A stretch of DNA of 64,000 nt, from assembly GCF_005887555.1 (NCBI RefSeq), contig NZ_VCIA01000001.1, forward strand, positions 124,001 to 188,000. Reading direction: 5' to 3'. A model generated the notes under the pieces. The model was not told where the DNA came from. It ran no database searches and worked only from the letters and a program-made list of their open reading frames with translations. Origin of the DNA: Lentibacillus cibarius (GTDB lineage: Bacteria; Bacillota; Bacilli; Bacillales; Amphibacillaceae). Numbering within the stretch: position 1 is the first letter of the stretch; every line of letters starts with the position of its first letter. This document shows positions 56,266 to 64,000 of this stretch, piece after piece. A program made the translations under genes and the position numbers.

Positions 56266-57054
56266 TTAGACGGCAAATGACTGAATGAGGTATTGTTCAA
56301 TAAATTCAGCAAGACCATCCTGTTCATAATGACCGGTTGTAACATCTGCGGACGCTTTCACTTCTTGGCCAGCATTCGCCATTGCGGCGCTGATTCCGGC
56401 ATAACGCAGCATTTGAATATCGTTTGGGCCGTCACCGATGGCTGCTGTTTCTTCCGGATTAATGCCAAACGCCCTAATAAGCACTTGAATGGCAGCCCAT
56501 TTGGAAACACCGGGGGCAACTATCTCAAACCCGTCCTTCCAGTTAATGACATCCGCTTTATCACGAAATAAATGTGACATATGCGAACCATGGCAGCCTG
56601 TCCTGACACTGTATTTCAGTACGTTCCGGTAATCTACATGCCGCAAGTCGCCGATATACCTTGGCGGAACCTTACCTTCCTTGGTCCACTCATCAACCAC
56701 CTTGCACGTCTTGTTGCAATAGAGACCGTCGGTTGTGTGCACAATGATATTGCACGGGATTTCATTCGTTACACGATGAAAATGCGCCTCATCCAGCACA
56801 ACCGGGTTCATCCGGACAACCCTTCCCGTGAATCCATCATGAATGGAAGCGCCATTTAGGCAAATCATCGGTGCTTTCAAGCCAAGCAGACTATGGTAAG
56901 GTGCTGTGATCTCATATTGACGTCCTGTCGCCAGAAACACTTTAACACCCTGATTTGCTAATCTGTTGATCGTTTCCGCATTGCGCTGTGAAATCTCATT
57001 TGATGACGTCAGCAATGTTCCATCCATATCAATAAACAATGCACGTATAGTCAT
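56266..57054 (-). CDS. Cof-type HAD-superfamily hydrolase
   Basis: This 262-residue phosphatase starts at 57054 (MTIRALFIDMDGTLLTSSN) behind AGGAGGGAGG. The catalytic DMDGT motif (Asp nucleophile at residue 9), CLNGA cap region, lysine in SKWAAI and the GDGPNDIQML metal site are all present. Such enzymes dephosphorylate sugar phosphates, FMN or PLP; the specific substrate is not predictable. Confidence 0.92.
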   Translation of the reverse strand: MTIRALFIDMDGTLLTSSNEISQRNAETINRLANQGVKVFLATGRQYEITAPYHSLLGLKAPMICLNGASIHDGFTGRVVRMNPVVLDEAHFHRVTNEIPCNIIVHTTDGLYCNKTCKVVDEWTKEGKVPPRYIGDLRHVDYRNVLKYSVRTGCHGSHMSHLFRDKADVINWKDGFEIVAPGVSKWAAIQVLIRAFGINPEETAAIGDGPNDIQMLRYAGISAAMANAGQEVKASADVTTGHYEQDGLAEFIEQYLIQSFAV

Positions 57055-57247
57055 TTTTTCCTCCCTCCTATTACACATCAAACATATCACCTAAATGTAA
57101 ATTGTGTATTAACTGTGTGTAATGATTTGATGAAGAATTGAGGGAGGAGTGTGATATGATAATGATATAAACCGTCGATGCTTGTAGTACGGATTATAAT
57201 GGACCCAAGATTCTAGACACGAAAAAGGGAGATGTTAAGGTAGGTAT

Positions 57248-57544
57248 ATGAAACGCAAACAATATACACCCGAATTCAAATCACAAATCGTGTTGGAAAT
57301 TTTGAAGGAAGAAAAACCGATGAGCCAAATTGCTTCGGAAAACGGAATCCATGTGAACCAGCTTCATAAGTGGAAAACGCATTTCCTGCAAGAAATGCCG
57401 CAAATGTTTAACAAGCAAAATAAAGATCAGGAAAAAATGAAAGCCGACTATGAAGAAAAACTGGAAAACCTCTATACGGAAGTCGGAAAATTAACCACGC
57501 AATTGTCGTGGATCAAAAAAAAATCTGGCATCCACGACGACTAG
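57248..57544 (+). CDS. IS3 transposase OrfA (helix-turn-helix)
   Basis: This 98-residue protein begins MKRKQYTPEFKSQIVLEILKEEKPMSQIASENGIHVNQLHKWK, the IS3 helix-turn-helix, followed by a leucine-zipper-like helix. Its last codons run over A9 (near 57515-57525), a slippery site for -1 frameshifting into the orfB frame (KKNLASTTTRRERMEMVD). Confidence 0.93.
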   Translation: MKRKQYTPEFKSQIVLEILKEEKPMSQIASENGIHVNQLHKWKTHFLQEMPQMFNKQNKDQEKMKADYEEKLENLYTEVGKLTTQLSWIKKKSGIHDD

Positions 57545-57554
57545 ACGGGAACGC

Positions 57555-58349
57555 ATGGAGATGGTGGACTGGGAAGCAACTGAACTTCCCATCTCTCAGC
57601 AGGCTGATTTGCTGGGAATCAATCGCTCCAGTCTTTACTATAAGCCTGTTCAGCCATCACCGGAAGAGGTTGCCATAAAACACCGGATTGATGAGATCTA
57701 TACCAAATATCCGTTTTTTGGCTCCCGCAGGATTGCCGAACTATTAAACGTCAACCGCAAAAGAGTCCAGCGCCATATGCGTGAAATGGGGATACAAGCC
57801 ATTTATCCGGGTCCCAATCTAAGCAAACGCAACCTGCAGCACCGTGTTTATCCCTATTTATTGAAAGGCGTGACCATCAACCGTCCTGATCAGGTTTGGA
57901 GCATTGACATTACGTACATTCGGCTGCACAATAACTGGATGTATTTAACGGCCATTATTGATTGGTATTCGCGCTTTATCATCAGCTGGGAACTGGATCA
58001 GACGCTGGCGATCGACTTCGTTCTGGACACTGTTCGACGGGCTCTTACGATAGGGACGCCGGACATCTTTAACAGCGACCAGGGCAGTCATTTTACCAGT
58101 CCAAAGTATATAGATCTTTTAAAAGAATATCCACTGCAAATCAGCATGGACGCCAGAGGCCGGGCATTGGATAATATCATGATCGAGCGCTTTTGGCGCA
58201 GCCTCAAATACGAAGAGGTCTATTTAAAAGACTATGGCACGCCAAGAGAAGCAAGAAAGAATATAAGGGAATATATGGACCTTTACAATTATGATCGGCC
58301 CCATCAGTCGTTAAATTATAAAGTGCCGGGCTCCATCTATTTTCAATAG
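57555..58349 (+). CDS. IS3 transposase OrfB (DDE integrase)
   Basis: This is the 264-residue catalytic part with the IS3 DDE triad: VWSIDITYIRLHNNW, IFNSDQGSHFTSPKY and MIERFWRSLKYEEVY. HTH_21-like PFFGSRRIAELLNVNRKRVQRHMREMGI precedes it. The frame is open upstream of the ATG to the slippery A-run, so the active product is probably the OrfAB fusion. Confidence 0.94.
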   Translation: MEMVDWEATELPISQQADLLGINRSSLYYKPVQPSPEEVAIKHRIDEIYTKYPFFGSRRIAELLNVNRKRVQRHMREMGIQAIYPGPNLSKRNLQHRVYPYLLKGVTINRPDQVWSIDITYIRLHNNWMYLTAIIDWYSRFIISWELDQTLAIDFVLDTVRRALTIGTPDIFNSDQGSHFTSPKYIDLLKEYPLQISMDARGRALDNIMIERFWRSLKYEEVYLKDYGTPREARKNIREYMDLYNYDRPHQSLNYKVPGSIYFQ

Positions 58350-58378
58350 GTTATTGTTCATCCCATCTTTAGGCCATT

Positions 58379-58445
58379 ATCTTTCCTGGGCCAGGTTCCG
58401 TCAAGGGAAAGGACGCCCTTGACAGAACCTGACCCAGGAAAGGCA
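58379..58445. repeat. Long imperfect palindrome in the IS3 right end
   Basis: Arms of about 27 nt (CTTTCCTGGG, CAGGTTC, GTCAAGGG and their complements) surround AAAGGACG. Outer words CCCATCTT/AAGATGGG extend the symmetry. It could end transcription or form a hairpin important for transposition; both are inference. Confidence 0.8.
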
Positions 58446-58523
58446 GGGTTTGTAAGATGGGAAAGAACAAAAGTGATGACCCACCTTATTTTTATAAAAT
58501 ATGTGTCTTGACATTGGGGTCCA

Positions 58524-58706
58524 CTTTAGATTGTGGTGCTAAACCTTTGGCAGGTGGCTCTTCAGACTGCAAAAATACACCCTGTATTTTTAGCATATTA
58601 TCGATAAATGAAAGCTAAAGCCTTTGAGGATTTCCTGTACTCCGTCTCACAACCCCGGTATGATCAAAAGAGGTACTTCTCCTTTTCCAAAGACAACATA
58701 GTTCAT
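58524..58706 (-). pseudogene. Alpha/beta hydrolase N-terminal remnant
   Basis: A minus-strand frame starts MNYVVFGKGEVPLLIIPGL, then TGA replaces the expected Gly codon, and continues DGVQEILKGFSFHLSII. The beginning fits small alpha/beta hydrolases. The rest is cut by the right end of the IS3 element. Confidence 0.5.
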
Positions 58707-58805
58707 TTCTGTATGTAAAGGTTTTCGCCTTTGCACTAAACATCACATTCCCCTTCTTCCCACTTGCTCAATAATCTGGTTCAACCAAAAGTTTCTGATT
58801 CAACT

Positions 58806-58830
58806 CTTGCGCCCGTTCGTATTACGGAAA
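58806..58830. repeat. GCGCCCGTT repeat
   Basis: TTGCGCCCGTTCGTATTACGG is nearly identical to the sequence at the left border of both IS110 elements (GCGCCCGTTCGTATTAT). Confidence 0.55.
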
Positions 58831-58859
58831 TTTTAATTAGTATACGAAGGTCGGTTTTT

Positions 58860-59090
58860 TTATTTTTGTTTGGATTTATCATATATGGCTACCGAAAATC
58901 CCGTAATCGCAAAAACTATTAAACCACTCCATAAAAGAATTAACGAGTTATACATCAAGGGACCACCGAAAAAGAATTCCCAAGCTGAATTGAGTATCAA
59001 GAATCCGCACCAAAATATAAAAGTAACCCAGCATGCTATATCGGCCCGTCTCCTAGTTGCTTCCGGGTCTTTGCTGACTTTAAAAAACAC
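58860..59090 (-). CDS. Small membrane protein, 76 residues
   Basis: It starts at GTG (MFFKVSKDPEATRRRADIACWV) with AAGAAGGGG upstream. Two transmembrane helices (WVTFIFWCGFLILNSAWEFFF and LILLWSGLIVFAITGFSVAI) follow, then a basic tail. No family is recognised. Confidence 0.6.
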   Translation of the reverse strand: MFFKVSKDPEATRRRADIACWVTFIFWCGFLILNSAWEFFFGGPLMYNSLILLWSGLIVFAITGFSVAIYDKSKQK

Positions 59091-59151
59091 TTACTAGCCC
59101 CTTCTTTCCTTATACCCTATATTGTTCCATTAAAACGCAAAGGTTGGACAC

Positions 59152-59190
59152 CAAGCCTTATTCCGGAATGGCGCCCGATCGCTGAACAAA
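59152..59190. repeat. GGCGCCCG palindromic repeat
   Basis: CCTTATTCCGGAATGGCGCCCGATCG..GAACAA: one of the clearest copies of the dispersed family. Confidence 0.65.
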
Positions 59191-59225
59191 CATATACTTA
59201 ATCACATAAATATGATTTATTTCTA

Positions 59226-59384
59226 TTACCATTTGAATGTTAAAGCATCTTTTAATTTTTCAGCTTTCTGATGCAGATTATTGTAACTCTCATTTAGCTT
59301 TTCATTCTTTTCATCGAGCTTATCAACCTTATCCGACAACTCTTTTACAGCTTTTAAAATTTCTTCATTCGTTACTTCGCTCAT
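59226..59384 (-). CDS. Small coiled-coil protein, 52 residues
   Basis: This highly charged heptad-patterned peptide (MSEVTNEEILKAVKELSDKV, then LDEKNEKLNESYNNL) is preceded by GAGGTGAG. It is predicted to be one long helix that dimerises. It probably belongs to a small accessory gene; function unknown. Confidence 0.55.
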   Translation of the reverse strand: MSEVTNEEILKAVKELSDKVDKLDEKNEKLNESYNNLHQKAEKLKDALTFKW

Positions 59385-59550
59385 TAAATACTCACCTCAT
59401 AAATAATTTTATTTGTATTTGGTATACGGTTAATTCAAGAAAAGATTTTCATAATCAGGTCTATATATTTTATTAAAACCCTAAAATACCTTTATTTAGC
59501 TTAATTTCTTATTCCATTAAATGGCCCGATGAAGTAACAACGGGCACACG

Positions 59551-59574
59551 AGGCTTATTCCGTTCTTGCGCCCG
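59551..59574. repeat. GCGCCCGTT repeat at the IS110 copy B border
   Basis: AGGCTTATTCCGTTCTTGCGCCCG is the left arm and core of the dispersed palindrome; the IS110 element begins right after it. Confidence 0.6.
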
Positions 59575-61154
59575 TTCGTATTATATGGTCAGCCGGTCAT
59601 TGAACTGGTTGACCTATTTTTTATAGGTTTTATGCTTGAGGAAGTCGGGGGAGGACGTGTGCGCCCGTGGGACACTGATCCCGTCCGTAATACTGTCCAC
59701 CCCTTCCTTGTAGAAACATGTTTGAGGCTGGTTGGGACACGATCCCGCATAACAAGCGAAGCTATGACACTACAAGGGCGTGTAAGGGGAGCACCGGCGA
59801 ATCTACTTAAGGAGTTGTGATCAGTTATGAATCCTGTTATCGGCCTGGATGTCGCCAAAGGAGAAAGCCAGGTCCAAGCCTTTTTACAAAGGAAAAAAAC
59901 GTATAAGCAAAGCTTTAAATTTGAACACCATCTACAAGGACTTCACACGTTTTATCAGGAAGTGGAACAGGTTGCCGGTCAGCCTCCGGCCGTCATTTTC
60001 GAATCCACCGGGCACTATCATGAACCTGTGCTTCAATTTCTGGAGGATCAGGCTATCACGTATTATGTCATCAATCCGGTCGTTTCTTATGAGGCCAAAA
60101 AAACGGGTCTGCGTAAGGTGAAAACAGACAAAGTCGATGCGTATCATCTAGGTGAGTTGTACTATAAAGAAGATCTGGAAGCCTTTCAGAAGAAAACCGA
60201 GCAATACCTGGATCTGCGTCAATTAACCAGACAGCACAGTGCTTTAACGGATAGCTATGTTGAAATAAAATTGCAGTTCCAAGCTGCAGTCGATCATATT
60301 TTTCCGGAATATCATAATGTCTTCAGTGATCTTTGTGGCAAGTTATCGTTGAACACCTTACTGCATTATCCGACTGCTTCGGCTATTCAAAAAGTCTCTC
60401 AACAAACATTAGCCGACGATATGTGTCAATTCGGGGCTAGACGTTCCGACGCATGGTTTTTGGATAAAGCAGCCCAATTAAAGGCTGCGGCAGACCGTAA
60501 TCCCTTTCAGCATCCTGTCTGTCATGGTCATATTGTCAGCTTACAGATGTATATTCAGATGCTTTTTCAATATCAAGAGCACCTATCCCAATTAAAACGA
60601 GAAATAGATGCCCTTGCTCGGTCTTTTGAAGACCATGGATTGATCCAGTCGATTCCCGGGATTGGAGATAAGCTTGCAGCCACAATCATCTCCGAAATCG
60701 GGGGCATCAATCAGTTCGAACGCCCGAAACAACTGGCTGCTTATGCAGGACTAGATCCAAGTGTTTTTGAGTCAGGCAAGTATAAAGCTTCCATCAACCG
60801 TATCACCAAAAGAGGATCATCACGATTGCGTCAGGCCCTTTACACAGCTGTGCAATGCGGTCTTGCCAAAAACCGAAACAAGAAACTGATAGCCTTTTAC
60901 AGTCGCAAAAGAAACGAGGGCAAGCCACACAGGGTCGCTGTGATTGCCTGTGCCAATAAACTCGTTCACTGGATTCACGCCATGTTCAAGCGTCAGGAAG
61001 TCTTTGTAGACCAATCCTAAGAAACTATTAAAGTTCACAATACTCTGAAACCTTACTGGTTCAGCAGTAAGGCTATTTGGTATGTTCAATTTTTAGTGTA
61101 ACATGTTTTTTCAAACTTTTTTAGACTTAAGTATTGACAACTATTGGCTGGTAT
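59575..61154 (+). mobile_element. IS110-family element, copy B
   Basis: The element matches copy A (37491-39073) along its whole length, including the ~250-nt upstream non-coding part with conserved blocks GTGGGACACTGATCCCGTCC and GAAACATGTTTGAGGCTGG. These conserved blocks are the probable bridge RNA. Limits are set by the end of similarity. Near the right end a second ACTATTAGCTGGTAT copy follows at about 61176-61192. Confidence 0.8.
59827..61020 (+). CDS. IS110-family transposase, copy B
   Basis: This 397-residue transposase starts MNPVIGLDVAKGESQVQAF. DEDD and Ser motifs are as in copy A (DVAKGE, ESTGHYHEP, TDKVDAYHLGE, SIPGIGDKLAATIISE, AYAGLDPSVFESG). The frame is intact. Many substitutions relative to copy A show that the two are related elements, not a recent duplication. 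Confidence 0.95.
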   Translation: MNPVIGLDVAKGESQVQAFLQRKKTYKQSFKFEHHLQGLHTFYQEVEQVAGQPPAVIFESTGHYHEPVLQFLEDQAITYYVINPVVSYEAKKTGLRKVKTDKVDAYHLGELYYKEDLEAFQKKTEQYLDLRQLTRQHSALTDSYVEIKLQFQAAVDHIFPEYHNVFSDLCGKLSLNTLLHYPTASAIQKVSQQTLADDMCQFGARRSDAWFLDKAAQLKAAADRNPFQHPVCHGHIVSLQMYIQMLFQYQEHLSQLKREIDALARSFEDHGLIQSIPGIGDKLAATIISEIGGINQFERPKQLAAYAGLDPSVFESGKYKASINRITKRGSSRLRQALYTAVQCGLAKNRNKKLIAFYSRKRNEGKPHRVAVIACANKLVHWIHAMFKRQEVFVDQS

Positions 61155-61271
61155 AATGGAATTATCCACTTCTACTATTAGCTGGTATTGCAGAATATCG
61201 TCAATATTCTTCTTAAAGAAGAGTTCAATATCACTTCGCTAATTTATCTACCTGGACCTAGCTGACAGTCA

Positions 61272-61307
61272 TAACAAAACCCCAAGTAACAGCTGCTACT
61301 CAGGGTT
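61272..61307 (-). terminator. Terminator of bdhA
   Basis: An 11-bp stem AACCCTGAGTA/TACTTGGGGTT (two wobbles) is followed by TTGTTATG on the minus strand, 13 nt past the stop. Confidence 0.8.
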
Positions 61308-61319
61308 AAATAATACATT

Positions 61320-62369
61320 TTATTTCTCACCACTTAATTCCACTAATATTTTTGCTTGTGATTTATCGTTTGTCAATGCTTCGAATCCATTTTCAACAAT
61401 ATCATCCAATTGAATTTGGTCTGTAATAATTCCCTGTGGTTTTAATTGTCCTGTTCCCATTAAATCTACAGTTTGTTGGAATGTAGTAGGTGTATATGCG
61501 ATTGTTGATGTAACTTTTACACCTGTATTTGTAAGCTGTATTGGATTCCATTCAATCTCCCTAGCAAATATAGAAACAATAACCATTGTTCCACGTGCCC
61601 TTGTTGCATCAATTGCTTGTTTAAATGTTGGTGCTACTCCGGCAACTTCAAAGGAAACATCTACTCCATCTGGAACAATTTCCTTGATTGCTGTAACAGC
61701 ATCTTGTTCGCTAGAGTTAACGACATGGGTTGCTCCTAATTCTTTTGCTTTTTCAATTCTAGTTTCCGACAAATCTAAAGCAATAATCTTGCTGGCACCA
61801 GCAGCTTTAGCTGCAATAATTGTCACTAAACCAATTGGACCTGCACCAAATACAGCTACCGTATCACCAAACTGCAGTTTCCCTTCTTTTACAGCTTGTA
61901 CGGCAACCGCAGTTGGTTCTACTAAAGCTCCATCCTGTAGTGTTAAAGATTCTGGAAGTAGATAAACGTTATCTTCTGGTACATTTGCATATTTAGTAAA
62001 ACCACCGTCACCGTGAAGGCCGATAAAGCTGAAACCATCATAAGGATCAAGGTCTTCCGACTTATTTCCATAAGTGATTGTTGGATTAATTGCTACTCTA
62101 TCGCCAACTTTATATTTTGTCACCTTTGGACCTACTTCTTCAATAACACCCGCAAATTCATGCCCCATGGTTAGCGGAGCGATTTCTCCAGTTAACGGAT
62201 CCTCTTTTTCATTTGGTACAAACACCGGTCCCTCTTCATACTCATGTAAATCACTGCCACAAATACCTGCCCAAGCTACCCTTACTTTAACATCGGTATC
62301 TTTCGTTTGTTTTAGTTCTATTTCCTCTACCCGTAAGTCTTTTTTTCCATACCAGACTGCAGCTTTCAT
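61320..62369 (-). CDS. bdhA: (R,R)-butanediol dehydrogenase / zinc alcohol dehydrogenase
   Basis: This 349-residue medium-chain dehydrogenase has catalytic zinc ligands in GICGSDLHEYEEG and GHEFAG, the Rossmann motif GAGPIGLVTIIAAKAAGA and LVEPTAVAVQAV. The family interconverts acetoin and 2,3-butanediol with NAD. Unlike many relatives it lacks the four-Cys structural zinc loop, which is normal for BdhA-type enzymes. A ribosome-binding site (CAGGAGG) precedes the ATG. It is a single-gene unit. Confidence 0.88.
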   Translation of the reverse strand: MKAAVWYGKKDLRVEEIELKQTKDTDVKVRVAWAGICGSDLHEYEEGPVFVPNEKEDPLTGEIAPLTMGHEFAGVIEEVGPKVTKYKVGDRVAINPTITYGNKSEDLDPYDGFSFIGLHGDGGFTKYANVPEDNVYLLPESLTLQDGALVEPTAVAVQAVKEGKLQFGDTVAVFGAGPIGLVTIIAAKAAGASKIIALDLSETRIEKAKELGATHVVNSSEQDAVTAIKEIVPDGVDVSFEVAGVAPTFKQAIDATRARGTMVIVSIFAREIEWNPIQLTNTGVKVTSTIAYTPTTFQQTVDLMGTGQLKPQGIITDQIQLDDIVENGFEALTNDKSQAKILVELSGEK

Positions 62370-62894
62370 TGGATATTACCTCCTGCTTAATTAGTAGAAA
62401 ATAGTTATAAGAATACTATATTGAAGGAATAATCAATATTAATTCCTATGATTTTATTATACTATTGATTTTTCCAACCTTCTATTAAAAAGACTTTAAT
62501 TTCTAACCAAATACACATATCTCATTAACAGTTTTGCGATTGTTTATTTTAATTCGGTTGCATGGTTTATTCTCGGGTCTCTGTTCATATAATTTTACCA
62601 TTCCTCGATATTTACCTTTTTACTTATCCAGTTTATTCAGTGAACTTTTATTTAACCGTACAAATATTCATAAGAAGAATTCCCCCTCATCTGAATCTCT
62701 TTTTATTTTCATCGTATATGGATTATTTTATTCAATAAAATGACCCTTATATATGATGCTCACGCTAATCCTTATTCAAGAATGGCGCCCGTTTGAGGAA
62801 GATCATGGCAGATGGGCATGAGCGCTTTATCTATTATCAAATAAAAAATAAAGAGAGGCTGCATGATTAACAGCCCCCCTATACGATCGACGAA
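62370..62894. other. Intergenic region with one palindromic repeat
   Basis: This 525-nt AT-rich gap has no supported gene. It contains the bdhA promoter region and a copy of the GGCGCCCGTTT repeat at 62768-62800. Confidence 0.5.
62768..62800. repeat. GGCGCCCGTTT palindromic repeat
   Basis: ATCCTTATTCAAGAATGGCGCCCGTTTGAGGAAG; same arm/core plan as the other copies. Confidence 0.6.
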
Positions 62895-63407
62895 TTATTT
62901 TTCTAAAAGCTTTAGAGATTCGCGATTGAATGCAGGAAGATCATCAGGTGTTCTGCTTGTTACAAGGTTTCCATCTACGATTACTTCTTCATCTTTTACA
63001 GTTGCTCCTGCATTTTCCAAGTCTTTTCTTACGGAAACAAAGCTTGTTAGCTCTCTACCTTTTAGTTGGTCTGTATTAACGAGAAACTGTGGACCATGGC
63101 AAATTGAAAATATGGGTTTATTATCTTGGAAAAATGTTTTCGCAAACTCACTATTCTTCGGATTAATACGTAGTAAGTCAGGAGAAAACCCGCCAGGTAC
63201 GAGTAATGCATCATAATCGTTTGCATTTACTTCATCTATACCTCTATCTGCTTGTATTTCGTCCCCATTTTTGCCATTGATGGTTTTTTTTGCTTCATTA
63301 CTGATAATATCTACCGTATGCCCAGCTTCTTTGTAAGCTTTCACAGGATCAGTTAATTCAATTTCTTCTACCATGTCTGTTACAAGGACTGCAATGTGTC
63401 GACTCAT
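62895..63407 (-). CDS. DJ-1/PfpI family protein (YfkM-like)
   Basis: This 170-residue protein has the nucleophile-elbow Cys in FSICHGPQFL, the oxyanion motif VPGGFSPDLLR and the acidic residue in DMVEEIEL. Length and motifs match the Bacillus general-stress PfpI/YfkM proteins. Proposed activities of the family are glyoxalase/deglycase or protease; not assignable here. The ATG follows GGGAGG. Confidence 0.9.
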   Translation of the reverse strand: MSRHIAVLVTDMVEEIELTDPVKAYKEAGHTVDIISNEAKKTINGKNGDEIQADRGIDEVNANDYDALLVPGGFSPDLLRINPKNSEFAKTFFQDNKPIFSICHGPQFLVNTDQLKGRELTSFVSVRKDLENAGATVKDEEVIVDGNLVTSRTPDDLPAFNRESLKLLEK

Positions 63408-63593
63408 ATAGCACTTCCTCCCTTTATCATTCTCGAATATATTCTAGCAGACTGCCCATAACTTTATTAAGCAGTATGCTCATGAACCGTATTATACACG
63501 AACCAAATAACGATGCTCTAACTGACAGGCACTTGTTCCCTTCTACCTTATCGTGTTACATAAACGTGCACTACAATGGCATTTGGGAGCTGG

Positions 63594-63628
63594 TCTTTAT
63601 TCCCCAACTGCGCCCGATTAAAGAATAA
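63594..63628. repeat. GCGCCCG palindromic repeat
   Basis: TCTTTATTCCCCAACTGCGCCCGATTAAAGAATAA: outer arms TTATTC/GAATAA around the core; the most symmetric copy seen. Confidence 0.65.
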
Positions 63629-63655
63629 CCATTATTTATTTCAAATAGGCGCAGA

Positions 63656-63895
63656 TTAATTGAACTTCCCAGAATTGTCTCCGTCCATTAGGCTTTTCAT
63701 GTCTGGAACGTCTTTATAAATTTTTGATATCTTATCTAAAGTTTCCAACTTCACATTATCTCCACCGTTCCCGGTCATTGCAGTGTTAACAAAGCCATAA
63801 ATAATTTTTAACAATGATCTAGCATTTTTGCAGGCAAGGTTATCAACTTTATTTAAAATATTTTCAAATTCCTTTGTATCAGTTACATCTGTCAA
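63656..63895 (-). CDS. Hypothetical protein, 79 residues
   Basis: The likely start is TTG 63895 (LTDVTDTKEFENILNKVDNLACKNAR) behind GAGGGGTG; the upstream part of the frame lacks a site. It is a helical, acidic small protein without recognised family. Confidence 0.5.
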   Translation of the reverse strand: MTDVTDTKEFENILNKVDNLACKNARSLLKIIYGFVNTAMTGNGGDNVKLETLDKISKIYKDVPDMKSLMDGDNSGKFN

Positions 63896-63980
63896 TCTAA
63901 CACCCCTCAATATATGCGAATAATTTTTAATAAGATCTATTTAATTAAATGGTCCTTTAAACCAATAGAAGGCGCAGCAG

Positions 63981-64000
63981 GTTTTGTTCCGGAATGGCGC
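63981..64000. repeat. GGCGC repeat, cut by window end
   Basis: TTTTGTTCCGGAATGGCGC matches the left arm and core of the dispersed palindrome; the rest lies beyond the window. Confidence 0.5.

Larger units (their letters stand above)
57200..58523 (+). mobile_element. IS3-family insertion sequence (complete)
   Basis: Terminal inverted repeats begin TGGACCC (57200) and end GGGTCCA (58523), with similarity continuing about 22 nt inward (left ATTCTAGACAC, right ATGTCAAGACAC). It carries orfA and orfB. No target duplication was seen. A long palindrome lies between orfB and the right end. Confidence 0.9.

Noticed and set aside
59237..59476. 79-residue plus-strand frame
   Set aside because: Opposite strand of the coiled-coil small gene 59226-59384.
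1..64000. CRISPR arrays, tRNA and rRNA genes
   Set aside because: No regularly spaced repeat arrays and no tRNA- or rRNA-like sequences were recognised; the GGCGCCCGTT repeats are scattered and palindromic, not an array.

Overview
The window reads as chromosome of a spore-forming, low-GC member of the Bacillaceae, most like the halotolerant Lentibacillus/Virgibacillus/Oceanobacillus group. This rests on protein families and gene order (spoIIIAA, efp, yqhT, aroQ, yqhR, yqhP, yqhO, mntR, yqhL, the gcv operon, yqhH, yqhG, yqzE, aroK, comGA), a block close to the yqh region of Bacillus subtilis. No similarity search was run.

Positions 1-17.9 kb are core chromosome. They hold the end of spoIIIAA, elongation factor P, an Xaa-Pro peptidase, dehydroquinase, a patatin-like hydrolase, the manganese regulator MntR, a B12-dependent ribonucleotide reductase (nrdJ), a rhodanese, the glycine cleavage operon behind a tandem glycine riboswitch, a SNF2 helicase with its partner YqhG, YqzE and shikimate kinase. 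nrdJ is split by an ORF-less 312-nt group I intron and also carries an apparent one-base deletion. The core block stops abruptly inside the Walker A codons of comGA.

Positions 17.9-37.5 kb are a mosaic of decayed mobile DNA and metabolic genes. There are remnants of a transposase/AAA+ element, glycerol dehydrogenase, a proline-iminopeptidase-like hydrolase, a frameshifted sodium:solute symporter, a group II intron fragment, and a transporter/M20 amidohydrolase pair. Then comes a possible defence cluster: a PIN-like membrane protein gene cut cleanly in two by an IS4-family element, a DUF3800 gene with an unknown partner, and a broken cytosine methyltransferase. A tyrosine recombinase closes the stretch.

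Positions 37.5-64 kb are accessory. They hold two related IS110 elements, a full-length group II intron with a frameshifted maturase, a likely type I toxin-antitoxin locus, and a plasmid- or phage-like module read leftwards (about 55.4 to 44.4 kb). The module encodes RecT, a zinc-finger primase-like protein, SSB, a RecB-type nuclease, a secreted thermonuclease, RadC, small zinc-ribbon proteins and a MoxR ATPase/VWA pair resembling RavA-ViaA. Two of its transcription units begin with related leader RNAs, each carrying a shared hairpin motif and two consecutive intrinsic terminators. An IS3 element, butanediol dehydrogenase and a DJ-1/PfpI protein follow. Short palindromic repeats around GGCGCCCGTT are scattered only in this part, and several mobile elements end against them.

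Several conserved genes carry single-base deletions. These may be real decay or residual sequencing error, and this should be settled before calling pseudogenes.
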